From: Calycina herbarum
Taxonomy: Eukaryota > Ascomycota > Leotiomycetes > Helotiales > Pezizellaceae
DNA length: 64,000 bases
Direction of reading: 5' to 3'
NCBI GenBank assembly: GCA_001414485.1
Contig: LLEY01000033.1
Span: 186,001-250,000, forward strand
Under the pieces are notes generated by a model. That model was not told the DNA's origin, made no database searches, and worked only from the letters and a program-made list of their open reading frames with translations. Made by a program: the position numbers and the translations under genes. Of the stretch, positions 1 through 9,715 are shown in pieces. Position 1 is the stretch's first letter, and the number at the start of each line of letters is the position of its first letter.

Positions 1-1019
1 GAAATTATCTTCAGATAATCTTCACGGGCTAGGTTGACGAACACTACTGGGAGATATCCTTGACGAATCAGGTAATCAGCCATCAAGACTCTACCAAGTC
101 TGCCGTTTCCATCTAGGAAGGGATGGATATGTACAAAGTAGGTAGACAAGTGAGTTGCTAAGATGATTGGATGAAGAATCTTGTCGGTATGGTTACGGTC
201 GCGCCACTCGATATAGCGATGCATACAGGCAGAAACTGCTTGAGGATATGGGAAGATGCGCATTGGGTTGGATCTAATGGAAATAGGAGTTGAGCGGTAT
301 TCTCCGATGTGTATACGCTTGCCCCAATTGAAAGCATATAACTTCTCCGCATCAGTTCCTCGAAGAATCATCATCGAAAGTTGTTTTATATCGGCAATAG
401 AGATGCTAGTTGTGCCGGGATTGTTGAGAGCAGCTTCGGTAATGTAACGGCTAACAAGAATGTGATTTCGGAGCTCGGCGACTTGGTTCGCGTTCTTTCC
501 CGGTAGAAGTTTTTCTGGGGTAGGTAAAGCAAGTTTTGAGACTTCAGAAGTTGACATAACACCCAGAGAATCGATATTGCCGAACAGTTGTTTCTCGAGT
601 TCGTCGAAGATGACTACTGAGTCGCCGATATGCAGAGGGTTCTGCTCAAGAGATGTGCTTTGATGAGCATACTCAGAAACCAAAGCTCGAAGAATAGTTG
701 TCTTGGCCTTATCATTCTCTCGATACCATTCTTTTAGCTCATCGATCGAAATGAGAGTCTGCTTCAAGTCTGATTGAGCCTGCAGGTAAGGTTCGATGTT
801 TCCAGGCTGAAAGAATTTTCCCCAAACTCTACCAGATCTTGCTAAATCCACATATTCTGGTGATCCTTTCTTGAGATTTGCGAATGCTGGACGGTAGATT
901 GAGCTGAGTAGGTCGACACGTGACGTAATAGCATAGTGCCGTACAGTTTGCAGGTTGACACGAGAAGCAGAATTTGCTGAGGCTCCCGGCAGTATTTTGC
1001 GAAAGCGTTGCGCGAACAT
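1..1019 (-). CDS. Fic-domain protein (AMP-transferase family), 3' end beyond window
   Basis: An uninterrupted reading frame begins at an ATG at 1017-1019 and runs off the left edge with 339 codons visible. It carries the complete Fic active-site signature HPFLDGNGRLGR at residues 299-310, preceded by the usual GEYR and FPYPQAV segments (about 239-262). Fic proteins usually transfer AMP or a related group from a nucleotide to a hydroxyl of a target protein; the motif histidine is the catalytic base. Residues 121-127 (STSLEQN) resemble the autoinhibitory (S/T)xxxE(G/N) motif placed before the Fic core in FICD-like proteins, but with Gln directly after the Glu. The first 20 residues are basic and Ser/Ala-rich and might target mitochondria. 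The target cannot be inferred. The C-terminus is not in the window. Confidence 0.88.
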   Translation of the reverse strand, partial: MFAQRFRKILPGASANSASRVNLQTVRHYAITSRVDLLSSIYRPAFANLKKGSPEYVDLARSGRVWGKFFQPGNIEPYLQAQSDLKQTLISIDELKEWYRENDKAKTTILRALVSEYAHQSTSLEQNPLHIGDSVVIFDELEKQLFGNIDSLGVMSTSEVSKLALPTPEKLLPGKNANQVAELRNHILVSRYITEAALNNPGTTSISIADIKQLSMMILRGTDAEKLYAFNWGKRIHIGEYRSTPISIRSNPMRIFPYPQAVSACMHRYIEWRDRNHTDKILHPIILATHLSTYFVHIHPFLDGNGRLGRVLMADYLIRQGYLPVVFVNLAREDYLKII

Positions 1020-1843
1020 GGCGAATGTTGTTTGCTTAAGGTGTTGTTGTGATGAAGCAAAGAAGTAAAAAAATAAATCACAGTTTATAGACAAGCATGA
1101 CGCGAGGCTGACGCTAAGAAGCTTGCTAACTCGCCTTGCCTAATCTAGGTAGTGGCTGCTAACACCGCGCCCGAGATCATATTATTAAGCTTAAAAAGAC
1201 TTTTTAGTATCAATTGTACTTAAATAATAGAGTAACTTGGCAATCTTAAGTATAATGTCTTTGTCTTTGAAAAATTTACAGTTATTTTTCCCGATACCAC
1301 TACTGGGTGTAGTATTTCCTGAACGTCCTTCAGCTCGTCACCACTTTTTAGTGCACTTTTAGCACTAAAACTTAGCGATAACTACTCACACACCTACTTT
1401 TATCCTTACAATTAATTAACAACTAAAACATAAAATAGCTAAAAAACACCGGAGATCCAAAGGTCGCTAGGCCCCTAAGCCGAAGACTTCTCGCTATGAG
1501 GTCCCTATCTAGCAGCGTACTATTATTATTAGCAGAAGTAGATAGAATACCAATAAGCAAGAGTTAAGAAAGACTCTTCAGAAGATAGTAGATCATAGTA
1601 GGGATAATGATTTCCGTGGATAGAGCTTTCATTTCTATTACTTTTCATACAATAATACTTAATTTTACATAATATATATATAGTAGGAGTAAAAAAAGGG
1701 GGGTGAGTTCAAGCGAGAAAATAAGCTGAAAATTAGCTAAGGACGCTCAGAAAATACTACGCCTAGTAGCCCAAATGCTTTAAATAAAAAAACAGAGGTC
1801 CAAACCTCAAGTTTCCGAGGTGTTTTGTTCGGTATCAATTGAC
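1020..1843. other. Intergenic, A/T-rich with no gene seen
   Basis: The stretch between the Fic start and the NB-ARC stop is rich in TA dinucleotides, especially 1150-1800. I could not read a protein family in it on either strand. It may be a RIP-degraded repeat that replaced the missing 3' part of the NB-ARC gene, but that is inference. Confidence 0.5.
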
Positions 1844-4389
1844 TTATAAGCAAAGCGTATCAATCCACAGAATCCAAGGTTCCAACTCGTGACGTAAAGA
1901 GCGCAATGCACCTTCTAAATTGTATCCTATCGAAGTAGCGACTCCGTTGAGAGTGATTGTGAAATTGGGAGTTGCGTCGTTGCGTTTCACCAATGAAGCT
2001 TGGATCAATTTGCCTCTTGCTGCGTTCCAAGCAGCCGTCTTGTGCGGGAAATTTGGAAAAGAGGACAAGATATTCTGCACAAAGATACGCTCTGAGATAC
2101 AGTCGGGGTTTAAGAACGACGAAAGTTCTAGTAACGTCCTGGCTTCGGCTGATAGCTGCTCGATGGCAAATATAGAGGCAATCGTCCCTCTTGCTGTTGC
2201 CCTCGGATTTCCGTTCAACTGAAGGTTATGCAACTCCTCACGACCTGCTTCGTCTTGGTATTGCGTTGAAAAATCAGCGTATGGAAGAAATTGTTTGCGA
2301 ATCACACTAGCCATTTGAGTGATGGCTAGTGGCAGACACCCGAGAACCTTTACAATTTCACGAGCTTCTTCTTCGTTTCCTCTCGGAACTAGTTGTTGTA
2401 AAAATTGTATCGCATCTTTTTCCGACAGAGGTTCCAAATCAACACCAACTGGGGTGAACGAGAAAGCCATCTTGGCAAGCGGATCTCGACTTGTGATGAG
2501 TAAGGAGCCGTTTCCAAAAATCGGCTTGAGGTCATCAAGGATATCCGCATTATCCGCATTATTAAGGATCACCAGCCAGGTTGCTTCCGACTGTCCCACG
2601 GTGTCGCTGGTCTCCTCAAAAGGTTTTTTTGGATTGGAAAGCCATCCCTTTGCGAGCTCGCGGTTCACAGGTTGATTATTGGGTTCTGATGGATCCTCTA
2701 GTCCGAGGGATGTTGCAACACGACTGAAGTCCAGTTCCAAGTTTTCTTCCTCATCTGCACGAATCCAAAATATGGCATCGAACTTGCCTCTACATGAGTA
2801 CACATATTCGATAGCGATTTCAGTCTTCCCCAATCCCCCCATTCCACATAAGGCGATGTGCTTCAAAGCTCCCCCTTCTGAGGAGACGGTTGCATCATGT
2901 GTTGGTAGCAAAGCATCGTCAAGTTGCTTGAGGATGCTATCCTATGGAAAAAATTGAGATTTCTCACAAAAGTGTCCATCATGAAACATGGTAACTTGGC
3001 TTGTCTTCTCGCGATTGTAAGCCCATCAAGAATAGGCACAATCTCGAACCCGAAAGTTGATGATCCATGTTCGGCTTCGGCACCCGAGCTATCCCCTTGC
3101 GCTGACTGCAAAGCTACAACTGAGTCAGAAAACACTTGCTGCTATCACACTGGATAGGAAAATTTACTGACCATGCTTTGCGGCAATGCCGAACTCGAGT
3201 GAGTTCTCGGAAGATGTCGTACTTGGGCTTCCAATCGGTGGCGTTCGCGATTTGTCTTCGAAAATCAGAACGGTGTAAAGAAGATACCCTACCGAATTGC
3301 GCAGTACTTACAAGCATCTAGTCTACTCTTTATCGTTGTCGTAACGTTATCTAGGACGTGGTTTAGCCATAATTTGAGTGCCTCGTCTGGCTTTTGGTCG
3401 TCGTTATCCAGTCTCCATAGGTTCTCGTGGTCTTGTTCGATTCCATAAAGAATTTCAACAAGAGTACCGGTTCTTGCAAAATGTTCGCCAACAATCTATT
3501 CAATGGGTGAGGGCCATATATCATATTAAGGAGGAGCTACTTACTACAACTTTCTTTTTCCCGAACCGGCCATGACGGACCTTGCTCCTTTTCTTCTCCC
3601 AAACAGAAGCAATGTCGACTCTAAGGTTAACATCCTTGAATCGGTGGGCAGCATTTGCTAATATCGATGCATCTCCCTCGAGTCTTGAAAGTGTTTGCTT
3701 GGACAAATCACTGGGAAGCGATTTGAGGAGAAGGACGAGCTTCTGGCCAAGCTGTTTCTCGTCATCTAGACTGTGCGGAGTGCCCAGGAACATGATCCCA
3801 GATACCACGTTAAGGAATCCAACATGCTTCCTATAATGCTGGTTTGCGACGGATATGGCCTTCCACAGTCAGTCAAAATAGCTAGATCACTGGAGACGTT
3901 CACTCGCCTGTTTTAAGATAACTCCACCCAGACTATGATAGATAAAGATCAACGGACGTTCTTTATTCTATGGAACGATTAAGCAACTGTTATTTGGCGA
4001 AGAGGAAGAAAGAGTGTAAACTTACCTCTGACGCCTTACAAAGCTCATGAAGGGAATCGAGAAGACACGATGCTTTGATGAACAGCAGATCCCAGGAAAA
4101 GCGATCATTAAGTAGAATGTTGTACTCGAATATGAGTAGCCTCGGTTTTGAAGCCATAGCTGACATCAAATTCGTCCATGGAGGGGAGCAGATGCCCCAG
4201 AATTCAACACTGGGGGGGGCCGAGACCGGGGATAAGAATAATGCTAGAAAGTGAGCAACGCCAGATCTTAGAGTGTGGAACCTTGAAGCAGACTCACTCT
4301 ACGTTAGTATCTTCTATCGTTTGTCTATCGAGGGGCAAGATTTTGCAGCTATCTAGCTGTTGTGGACTCTCAAGCAGCGATGATGCCAT
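1844..4389 (-). pseudogene. NLR-like gene: alpha/beta-hydrolase plus NB-ARC, two apparent frameshifts, C-terminus missing
   Basis: Start ATG is at 4387-4389, with an in-frame stop just upstream. Proposed exons: 4298-4389, 4026-4243, 3908-3967, 3545-3859, 3312-3495, 3172-3255 and 1844-3119; introns are 48-58 nt. The hydrolase part shows DIILIPGLG (exon 2), the nucleophile elbow IYHSLGG (exon 3) and MFLGTPH (exon 4). A Ser/Pro-rich linker leads to an NB-ARC ATPase with P-loop GMGGLGKT (near 2840) and WLVILNNADN. Fungal NLR-like proteins of this layout (SesB-like effector domain plus NB-ARC plus repeats) are linked to non-self recognition. Two breaks are seen: a run of 8 C (4212-4219) is one base too long to join PGLGPP to the following domain, and near 2942 one base is missing between NFFHR and SILKQL. 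The repeat domain expected after NB-ARC is absent. The intron at 3860-3907 would use a GC donor. Sequencing error could explain either break. Confidence 0.72.
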
Positions 4390-4940
4390 TGGACTTGAAG
4401 GTCCGTGTTATGCACGGTGATGTGACCTTTCGTATTTGTATGGCTTGCAGATAACAATTCTGGGCTCAAAATTGTGTTATGAGAGGATGATGGCTATGTG
4501 TTTAGACGTTGCTTGGCGTAATTTTCGCCTCCCAGGTTGTTCGGGTCGAGTGGGCCTGGACAATGGAGAAACAGAGCCTCATGTCGGGCTCGTCCAGATA
4601 GCCATAAGTTTGTTTCTCGGTGAGATGGTAAAGCCTGATTCGCCCACGTCGGACGTGCAGCGCAGCGAGAATATTGGCTGAGTTGACTAACTCTAGGGCG
4701 GCAAGCAAAGTCGTACGTCTTTGCCTGTCTATATAGATCTCATAGTATCCCTCTTCTGCTGGAAGCACTGCCCATGAGCTTTGTCTTTCTGTCAATAACA
4801 CAACCAAGCAGACTGAAGCCCTGAAGCCCAACCCACCGAAATACAATCCAGGCAGCCCCTTGTGAGATACGCTGGTGTAATATTTATCTCTCTATCTCCC
4901 TAACACCTGCAGGAGTCTCCTCACACAAAGCAACTGCACA
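4390..4940. other. Intergenic between two divergent starts
   Basis: This stretch separates the NLR-like start from the small gene at 4941. A 114-codon minus-strand frame (4502-4846) lies here but matches nothing I recognise. A TATA-like CTATATAG is at about 4728, and a pyrimidine-rich tract follows at about 4880-4925, consistent with a promoter and leader for the plus-strand gene. Confidence 0.4.
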
Positions 4941-5126
4941 ATGCCTCAGTCTACGAACCCGAAGACGCAGCCCTGGAAGTCCCAGTGGCCAACCGCCAAG
5001 TCGACCGAAACCGCTGCCAGCGGCACCGCTCACGGATTCGAGAAGGGCAAGCAAATGGTCATGGATGGGAACACCAACGGCAATACTCTTCCGAAAGCAG
5101 CGAAGAAGGCGGATAATGGTGAATAG
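4941..5126 (+). CDS. Possible small hydrophilic protein, 61 aa
   Basis: This is a short single-exon frame with a good fungal start context (GCACAATGCC) after a pyrimidine-rich leader. The product is hydrophilic, rich in Lys, Thr, Asn and Gln, with no Cys, no signal peptide and no membrane segment. I do not recognise a family. In favour are the promoter-like upstream sequence and balanced codon use; against it are the small size and the decayed surroundings. Confidence 0.4.
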   Translation: MPQSTNPKTQPWKSQWPTAKSTETAASGTAHGFEKGKQMVMDGNTNGNTLPKAAKKADNGE

Positions 5127-5389
5127 ATGGTAGTTAAGCGAATATGGATACTAGTACGAATCGGGTTCTCTCTGGTGATTGAGCTGCATGTGGGGTTGGT
5201 TCTGGCTGCCGTATTATAGTATCCAGGGACATTCAATTGGGTGACATTTTTAGCTCAAGTCTATCATTTAGTGAATTAAGTGGGAATTGTTATCGAGTCG
5301 AAAGTTTTTCTTGTGACCCTGAGATGATTTATATTGTTTGAAGCCTTGCAAACGCTTGGGGAGGGGTACTATATCCACAGCAAATAAAA

Positions 5390-5885
5390 AACTGGCCAAT
5401 AAGAATAAACTTAGTAATAGAAAACCTCCTTTTTATAAGAAATTTTTTATATCTCTATAAAGTTAAGTAGTCTCTATTAAGACCTTATAAAAATTTTAAT
5501 ATATATAAAAGTATCTGTTTTCTTTCTAAAAAGTTTATAAAGTAAGAAAGAGAGTATAAAGCTCTTATTAGCTATTCTTAGGAATATAATAATATATATT
5601 ATTATTAATCAAAGAGAGAAAGAGTGTCTAGGAAATAAGAAATTTTCTAAAAAGTAAGATAAGTTAGCTATATTATGTAGCTATAATACTATAAATATAT
5701 TAGAGAAGATTTAGCTTTTTACTCTTATATTTTTAGGATTTTATAACTTAATATATAAGAATAGTATATTTAGAGCTTCTAAAAGTTAATAAGTAGCTTT
5801 TATTAGTTAATATACTATACTATAAACTTTCTAGTACTAAAGTCTATAAGACGAGAGTTTTATTTATCTCTACTTAGGCGTTTTA
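5390..5885. repeat. Strongly A/T-rich block, probably a RIP-decayed repeat
   Basis: About 500 bases are made largely of A and T with very frequent TA steps and short TATATA runs; composition changes abruptly at both ends. No open frame or terminal repeat is readable. Such blocks in Pezizomycotina are usually transposon copies after repeat-induced point mutation. No transposon family can be named. Confidence 0.6.
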
Positions 5886-6030
5886 AACCCTAGGTAGAGG
5901 GTTGAAAACACCTCTCTAGAGTAGCTAATCCTCCTCTTGCTTTCGTAGGGCGAAACAACAGGATGATACACGTTTGGAACGTTATTGAGGAGGGAAACCC
6001 CCTGGGAGGATCACATTTGGCACGGTGAGT

Positions 6031-7427
6031 AGAGAGTTTGGCTGTATACAATCGTCGGAGCACGCGACTCAGGGAATCGGCTTATATGTAACGAGACTTT
6101 GAAGATTTCTATACCAGTTTGTTCAACTATGAATAGACCTTCAAAGACTAGAAAAAAGATGAGACACTCATAGAGCGGAGGAAGCAGATTTGGAGTGAAA
6201 ACTTTCAGCATATCGGTCTCGAAGAAAGTTTTAGCATTTATCAAAATCTTTACGCTGAACAGGTAGCAGTCATTGATAGAGGTGCAGATATGGAAGCCTT
6301 CCGGTTATGTTTAGTACAACTTCCGAATCTCAAGCGTGTCGCAATTACCACTCAGATTTGGGAATCGTATCTACTTTACTCTACTTTGTACGACACGCCA
6401 CTTTTCCGGAGCTTACCCCCTGGTTTCATTATGCCAACGCCCCGAACTTGGAAAGGTGTTGTCTTTCAAACTACTCACCATTGACTGGAAGAGACTTGGA
6501 TTTGCTCCGTTGTACATGAGGAAGAACACCCACATGAAACGTGGCGTGGATACAGTCTTGTGGTTTATGAGCTCCTCGCAGCCCTCTCAAAATGCTCCAT
6601 AGAGGAATTTGTGATTGACATACATATAATCAGCCTACCGGTATCAGTTATAGCCTTCTCATGTCTTCGAACCAGGACTACTTGAATACCTTGCAACTTT
6701 TCGATTCTACGTCCCTTGCAAGACTTGACCTTGCCTTTGCAACGAACACGGCCGAAGATGATAGCTTTGGGTGTTTTCGAAATGGACTTTTGAAGGCAGC
6801 GTTGGCTAAGCCTCCGCATCTTCAAAGTATCTCTATTAATCTCAATATGGCAATCCGGATGTCAGAGTTGGGCCAGGATCAGAATGACGCTCATTCCATA
6901 TCATTACAAGATGTATTTCCTACTCCACATCAACAGCATTTACCTCATCTATAGCATCTTGGTCTAGCCAATATCTACACTACCGGCAGTAGCTTATTTT
7001 TCTTCTCTCCTCGCTTCCATCTCTCCTGTCGGTAGAACTGGATACCCTGATGTTTTGCGAAAGTTCCGGAACGCACTACTCACTTTTCCACGACATCAAA
7101 CGCAAGCTTGTCGCTGCTGAAGACGGAGCATGGAGAAAACTAAAGCCAACCATCAAAATCTGGGATGAATATAAAGAGTCAGAGCGACCTTCAGTTGAGC
7201 GCAAATAGGCACAAGAAGAATTTTCAGATTTCTTATAACACGGAGGTGACTGCCCTCACAAAATATCATGTCTCAACTCGATGATATATGAGCTTGGTTG
7301 GATTGAGGAAGATTATCATCCTGACAAAAAAAACAGCCTACTGTTCATTCCCCAAGCTTGGATTCCTGTGCTACGTCGAACTCTGAGGCAAGCTTCTCTG
7401 ATTAAGCTCAAATATGATACAAAATAA
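6031..7427 (+). pseudogene. Decayed F-box-type fungal protein
   Basis: A protein can be followed over about 1.4 kb only by ignoring stops and changing frame. Readable pieces are REFGCIQSSEHATQ (6031), EDFYTSLFNYE (about 6100), LCLVQLPNLKRVAIT (about 6303), LQLFDSTSLARLDLAF (about 6690), ELDTLMFCESSGTHYSLFH (about 7037) and ELGWIEEDYHPD (about 7290). The SLFNYE region followed by LPNLKRV and LPHL-HLGLANI repeats is typical of large fungal F-box/LRR-like families. In-frame stops include TGA at about 6482 and TAG at about 6951, where Trp and Gln would fit, both explained by one transition. The N-terminal F-box itself is not readable; the A/T-rich block lies just upstream. Confidence 0.65.
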
Positions 7428-8983
7428 CGATGATGATTTAATTTCCGCAATTTTTGTCAACTCCTTAGCATTAGGTAAATCAAATACAATGAGTCCAGAC
7501 CAATCAGTCGTGGTTTCGAATCTGATATGTGACACGGCTGCGACTTATGGAATTCTCAAAAAGTCTATTGAAATATGATGGTTTTTGTAGTACAGTCAAT
7601 AGTGCAGCGAATTCAGATTCACCGGGAAAAGATTTCAAAAACTCGTTTTCGGGAAAAGCCTCTGTTCCCGAGAACACCCCTTATTTTCTCGCCTAAAACA
7701 CTCCTCACTGATAAAATTAATTAGAAAAGACCCTCCTAAACAAGCTTCCAGGTACCAGACTATCGTCAAGTTGAATTTTACTGAAAGGTGTAGCCCAAGA
7801 ATCGAGGTTCAGCAAATGCATGGACCCATTTCAACAAAGAACTTGAATCAGACCTTGGCGGGTAATCACATGATACTTTACCCCTTTTTCTTCAGCTGCA
7901 TTTCTCTGTTCATCAGTTCTCATGTACAACTTTTTCTTTGGGGTGGTTCAGATTTTATTCTAGAAATGGGAGAAATGGGAAACGGACGAGGTAGTTCCAT
8001 GTGGGTTTAACGTCCAGCTTGGTTTATTCCCGATCAGTAATTAAACATAATGCTATTGATGGAATCAAGCACGGATACCTGCCCACGTTTCCACGGAAGT
8101 AATGGCCAACTACTTACCCAAGCACTTCAGTTCTACAATAGCTGCTTTGTCAACACTACTTCTGCAACAAAGAAGACTGGGAGTCCAAGCGGCTTTCCAT
8201 AATCCCATTGTCTCCAAGCATTGGGGGATCCCTTTGTTAAAAAGGACTGTGAGTTCTCTCGTGGCCGCACGGTTTACAAAGTGCTCTACTGATTCAAAGA
8301 AACCGTGGCGAAGACAATAAGCATTGTATGACTGGGAAATTACAGAACTCATCATGGACTTGATACTCTCACTCATGAACCACCAAAATTGGGAAACAAT
8401 AAGCCTTGGTGTTTACTCTTGGACCAAATGATATCCCGTACTTCGCCAAAAGAAGATCCGTGCCGTACACATTTCAGTACTCACAAGCCAGAAACCTCCT
8501 TGTGCAGAAACCCAAAGTCAAATAATACAATTATACTCCCTTTTCTCTCAAAGATTTCCCGGACTGCAGAGTCTGTGTGGCAAAACGCAATGGTTCTATC
8601 TGCCTTCCCAGCTTCACATCTGACAATGAAAGTGAAAGGACTAGACCCGAGAAAGAAGGGGAGTGGAACAGAAGAAATGATTTCCTGCTCTCTATTCCTT
8701 TATAAGTAGACGCTGATTTATTCATGCACAGAACAATTCTCTTCTCAATCATTTAAGTTCTGGCATCTACTCTTCTTAGTAATTTTTCTTTCTTCTTTCT
8801 TCTTTCTTTCTTCATCCATCGGTACCCCTTTTTCTTACCTGTTGGATAGTTTCGTTTAACTGGTATTTGAGCAGCTTTTATTGGATATATACTACTCAAC
8901 AGGTTGAGTTTCTTCACACTCATACATTCCTTTACTTGCCTTGCATTCGTTCAAACTTCATCCAACACCAAGAAGAAGAAATT
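7428..8983. other. Intergenic and promoter of the next gene
   Basis: No convincing gene is seen. A minus-strand frame of 88 codons (8110-8376) and overlapping plus-strand frames show no recognised family. Just before the next gene lies a pyrimidine tract built from TTTC/TTCTT units (about 8786-8835) and a TATATA at about 8886, a usual fungal promoter arrangement. Confidence 0.45.
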
Positions 8984-9715
8984 ATGTGTTGGCTAATAAC
9001 ACCCATCCACATCCCCTGCTCCCACACCTCCACCAACCGAATCCATACAACCTGCGAAGAAATCTCAAAAACTGCTCCCCCAACCGGAAAAGCGGGCCCC
9101 TACACTCAGAAAATCCGCCCTCACTATCCTCCGAAGCTCGATGTGGGTTGTAGATTCAACAAACAGCTTGGCCAAGAATATGTCGATGAGCCTTGTGATG
9201 CATGTTCCAAAAAAGATTTGTACCAAAAGGAACTCGCCGAGAAACATGGGGTCAAACTCCCTCCCAACGGAGGAGTAACCTGGAGCGCGGGAGATGTTGT
9301 TCGCCCTTTCTCAGAAATCGCGAAAGGGGTGGATTTCGGGGATGCTGAGCAACGAAGAAATTTAAGAGAAGAAGTGTTGAATATGGCGGAGAAGAGAGAT
9401 TCCGGTCCAATTGTCTATGGGGTGAGACTTGAGATGAATGCTGATGTTTTGGCTCTGCGGCAAAAATGGATTGAGGAGTCTTTATTAGGCGAGGAGCCAG
9501 TTTGGAAGCCTAGTAGAGAGGAGAGAAGAAAGGACAGAGCTGAAGCGAAACGACGCGAACTCAGGAGAATGCTTGAAGAAAAAAATCACCAATCTTCGGC
9601 CTCCGGTTCGGGTCCCATCCACCCAGTCACAGAGGAATCGAAAGCAAGAATGACTGGCTGGTTGGTTGTTCTGTTCGAGACCGCTGGAAGGTTTTGCCTA
9701 GGGGATACGAAATAG
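8984..9715 (+). CDS. Hypothetical protein with N-terminal Cys/His pattern, 243 aa
   Basis: The reading frame is open further upstream but its first ATG is at 8984. The product starts MCWLITPIHIPCSH and has cysteines at residues 2, 12, 24, 56, 71 and 74, ending in a CDAC pair, with His14 next to Cys12. Such an MC...C-x-H...C...C-x2-C layout occurs in many uncharacterised fungal proteins and suggests metal binding, which is inference. Residues about 200-235 are highly charged (Arg, Glu, Lys) and probably form a helix. No signal peptide or membrane segment is evident. The gene at 12476 has a comparable size and a CPYC pair and may be related. Confidence 0.6.
   Translation: MCWLITPIHIPCSHTSTNRIHTTCEEISKTAPPTGKAGPYTQKIRPHYPPKLDVGCRFNKQLGQEYVDEPCDACSKKDLYQKELAEKHGVKLPPNGGVTWSAGDVVRPFSEIAKGVDFGDAEQRRNLREEVLNMAEKRDSGPIVYGVRLEMNADVLALRQKWIEESLLGEEPVWKPSREERRKDRAEAKRRELRRMLEEKNHQSSASGSGPIHPVTEESKARMTGWLVVLFETAGRFCLGDTK

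Noticed and set aside
2917..2950. 26-nt intron to explain the break between NFFHR and SILKQL in the NLR-like gene.
   Set aside because: Too short for splicing, and it would remove the conserved F-x-R-N-x-x-F segment; a one-base loss fits better.
4502..4846. 114-codon minus-strand frame just upstream of the NLR-like start.
   Set aside because: Its ATG lies in the probable promoter of the 4941 gene, and no family is recognisable; could not be supported as a gene.
8110..8376. 88-codon minus-strand frame.
   Set aside because: Reads like protein in part but has no family match and no splice continuation; could be a relic, not supported as a gene.
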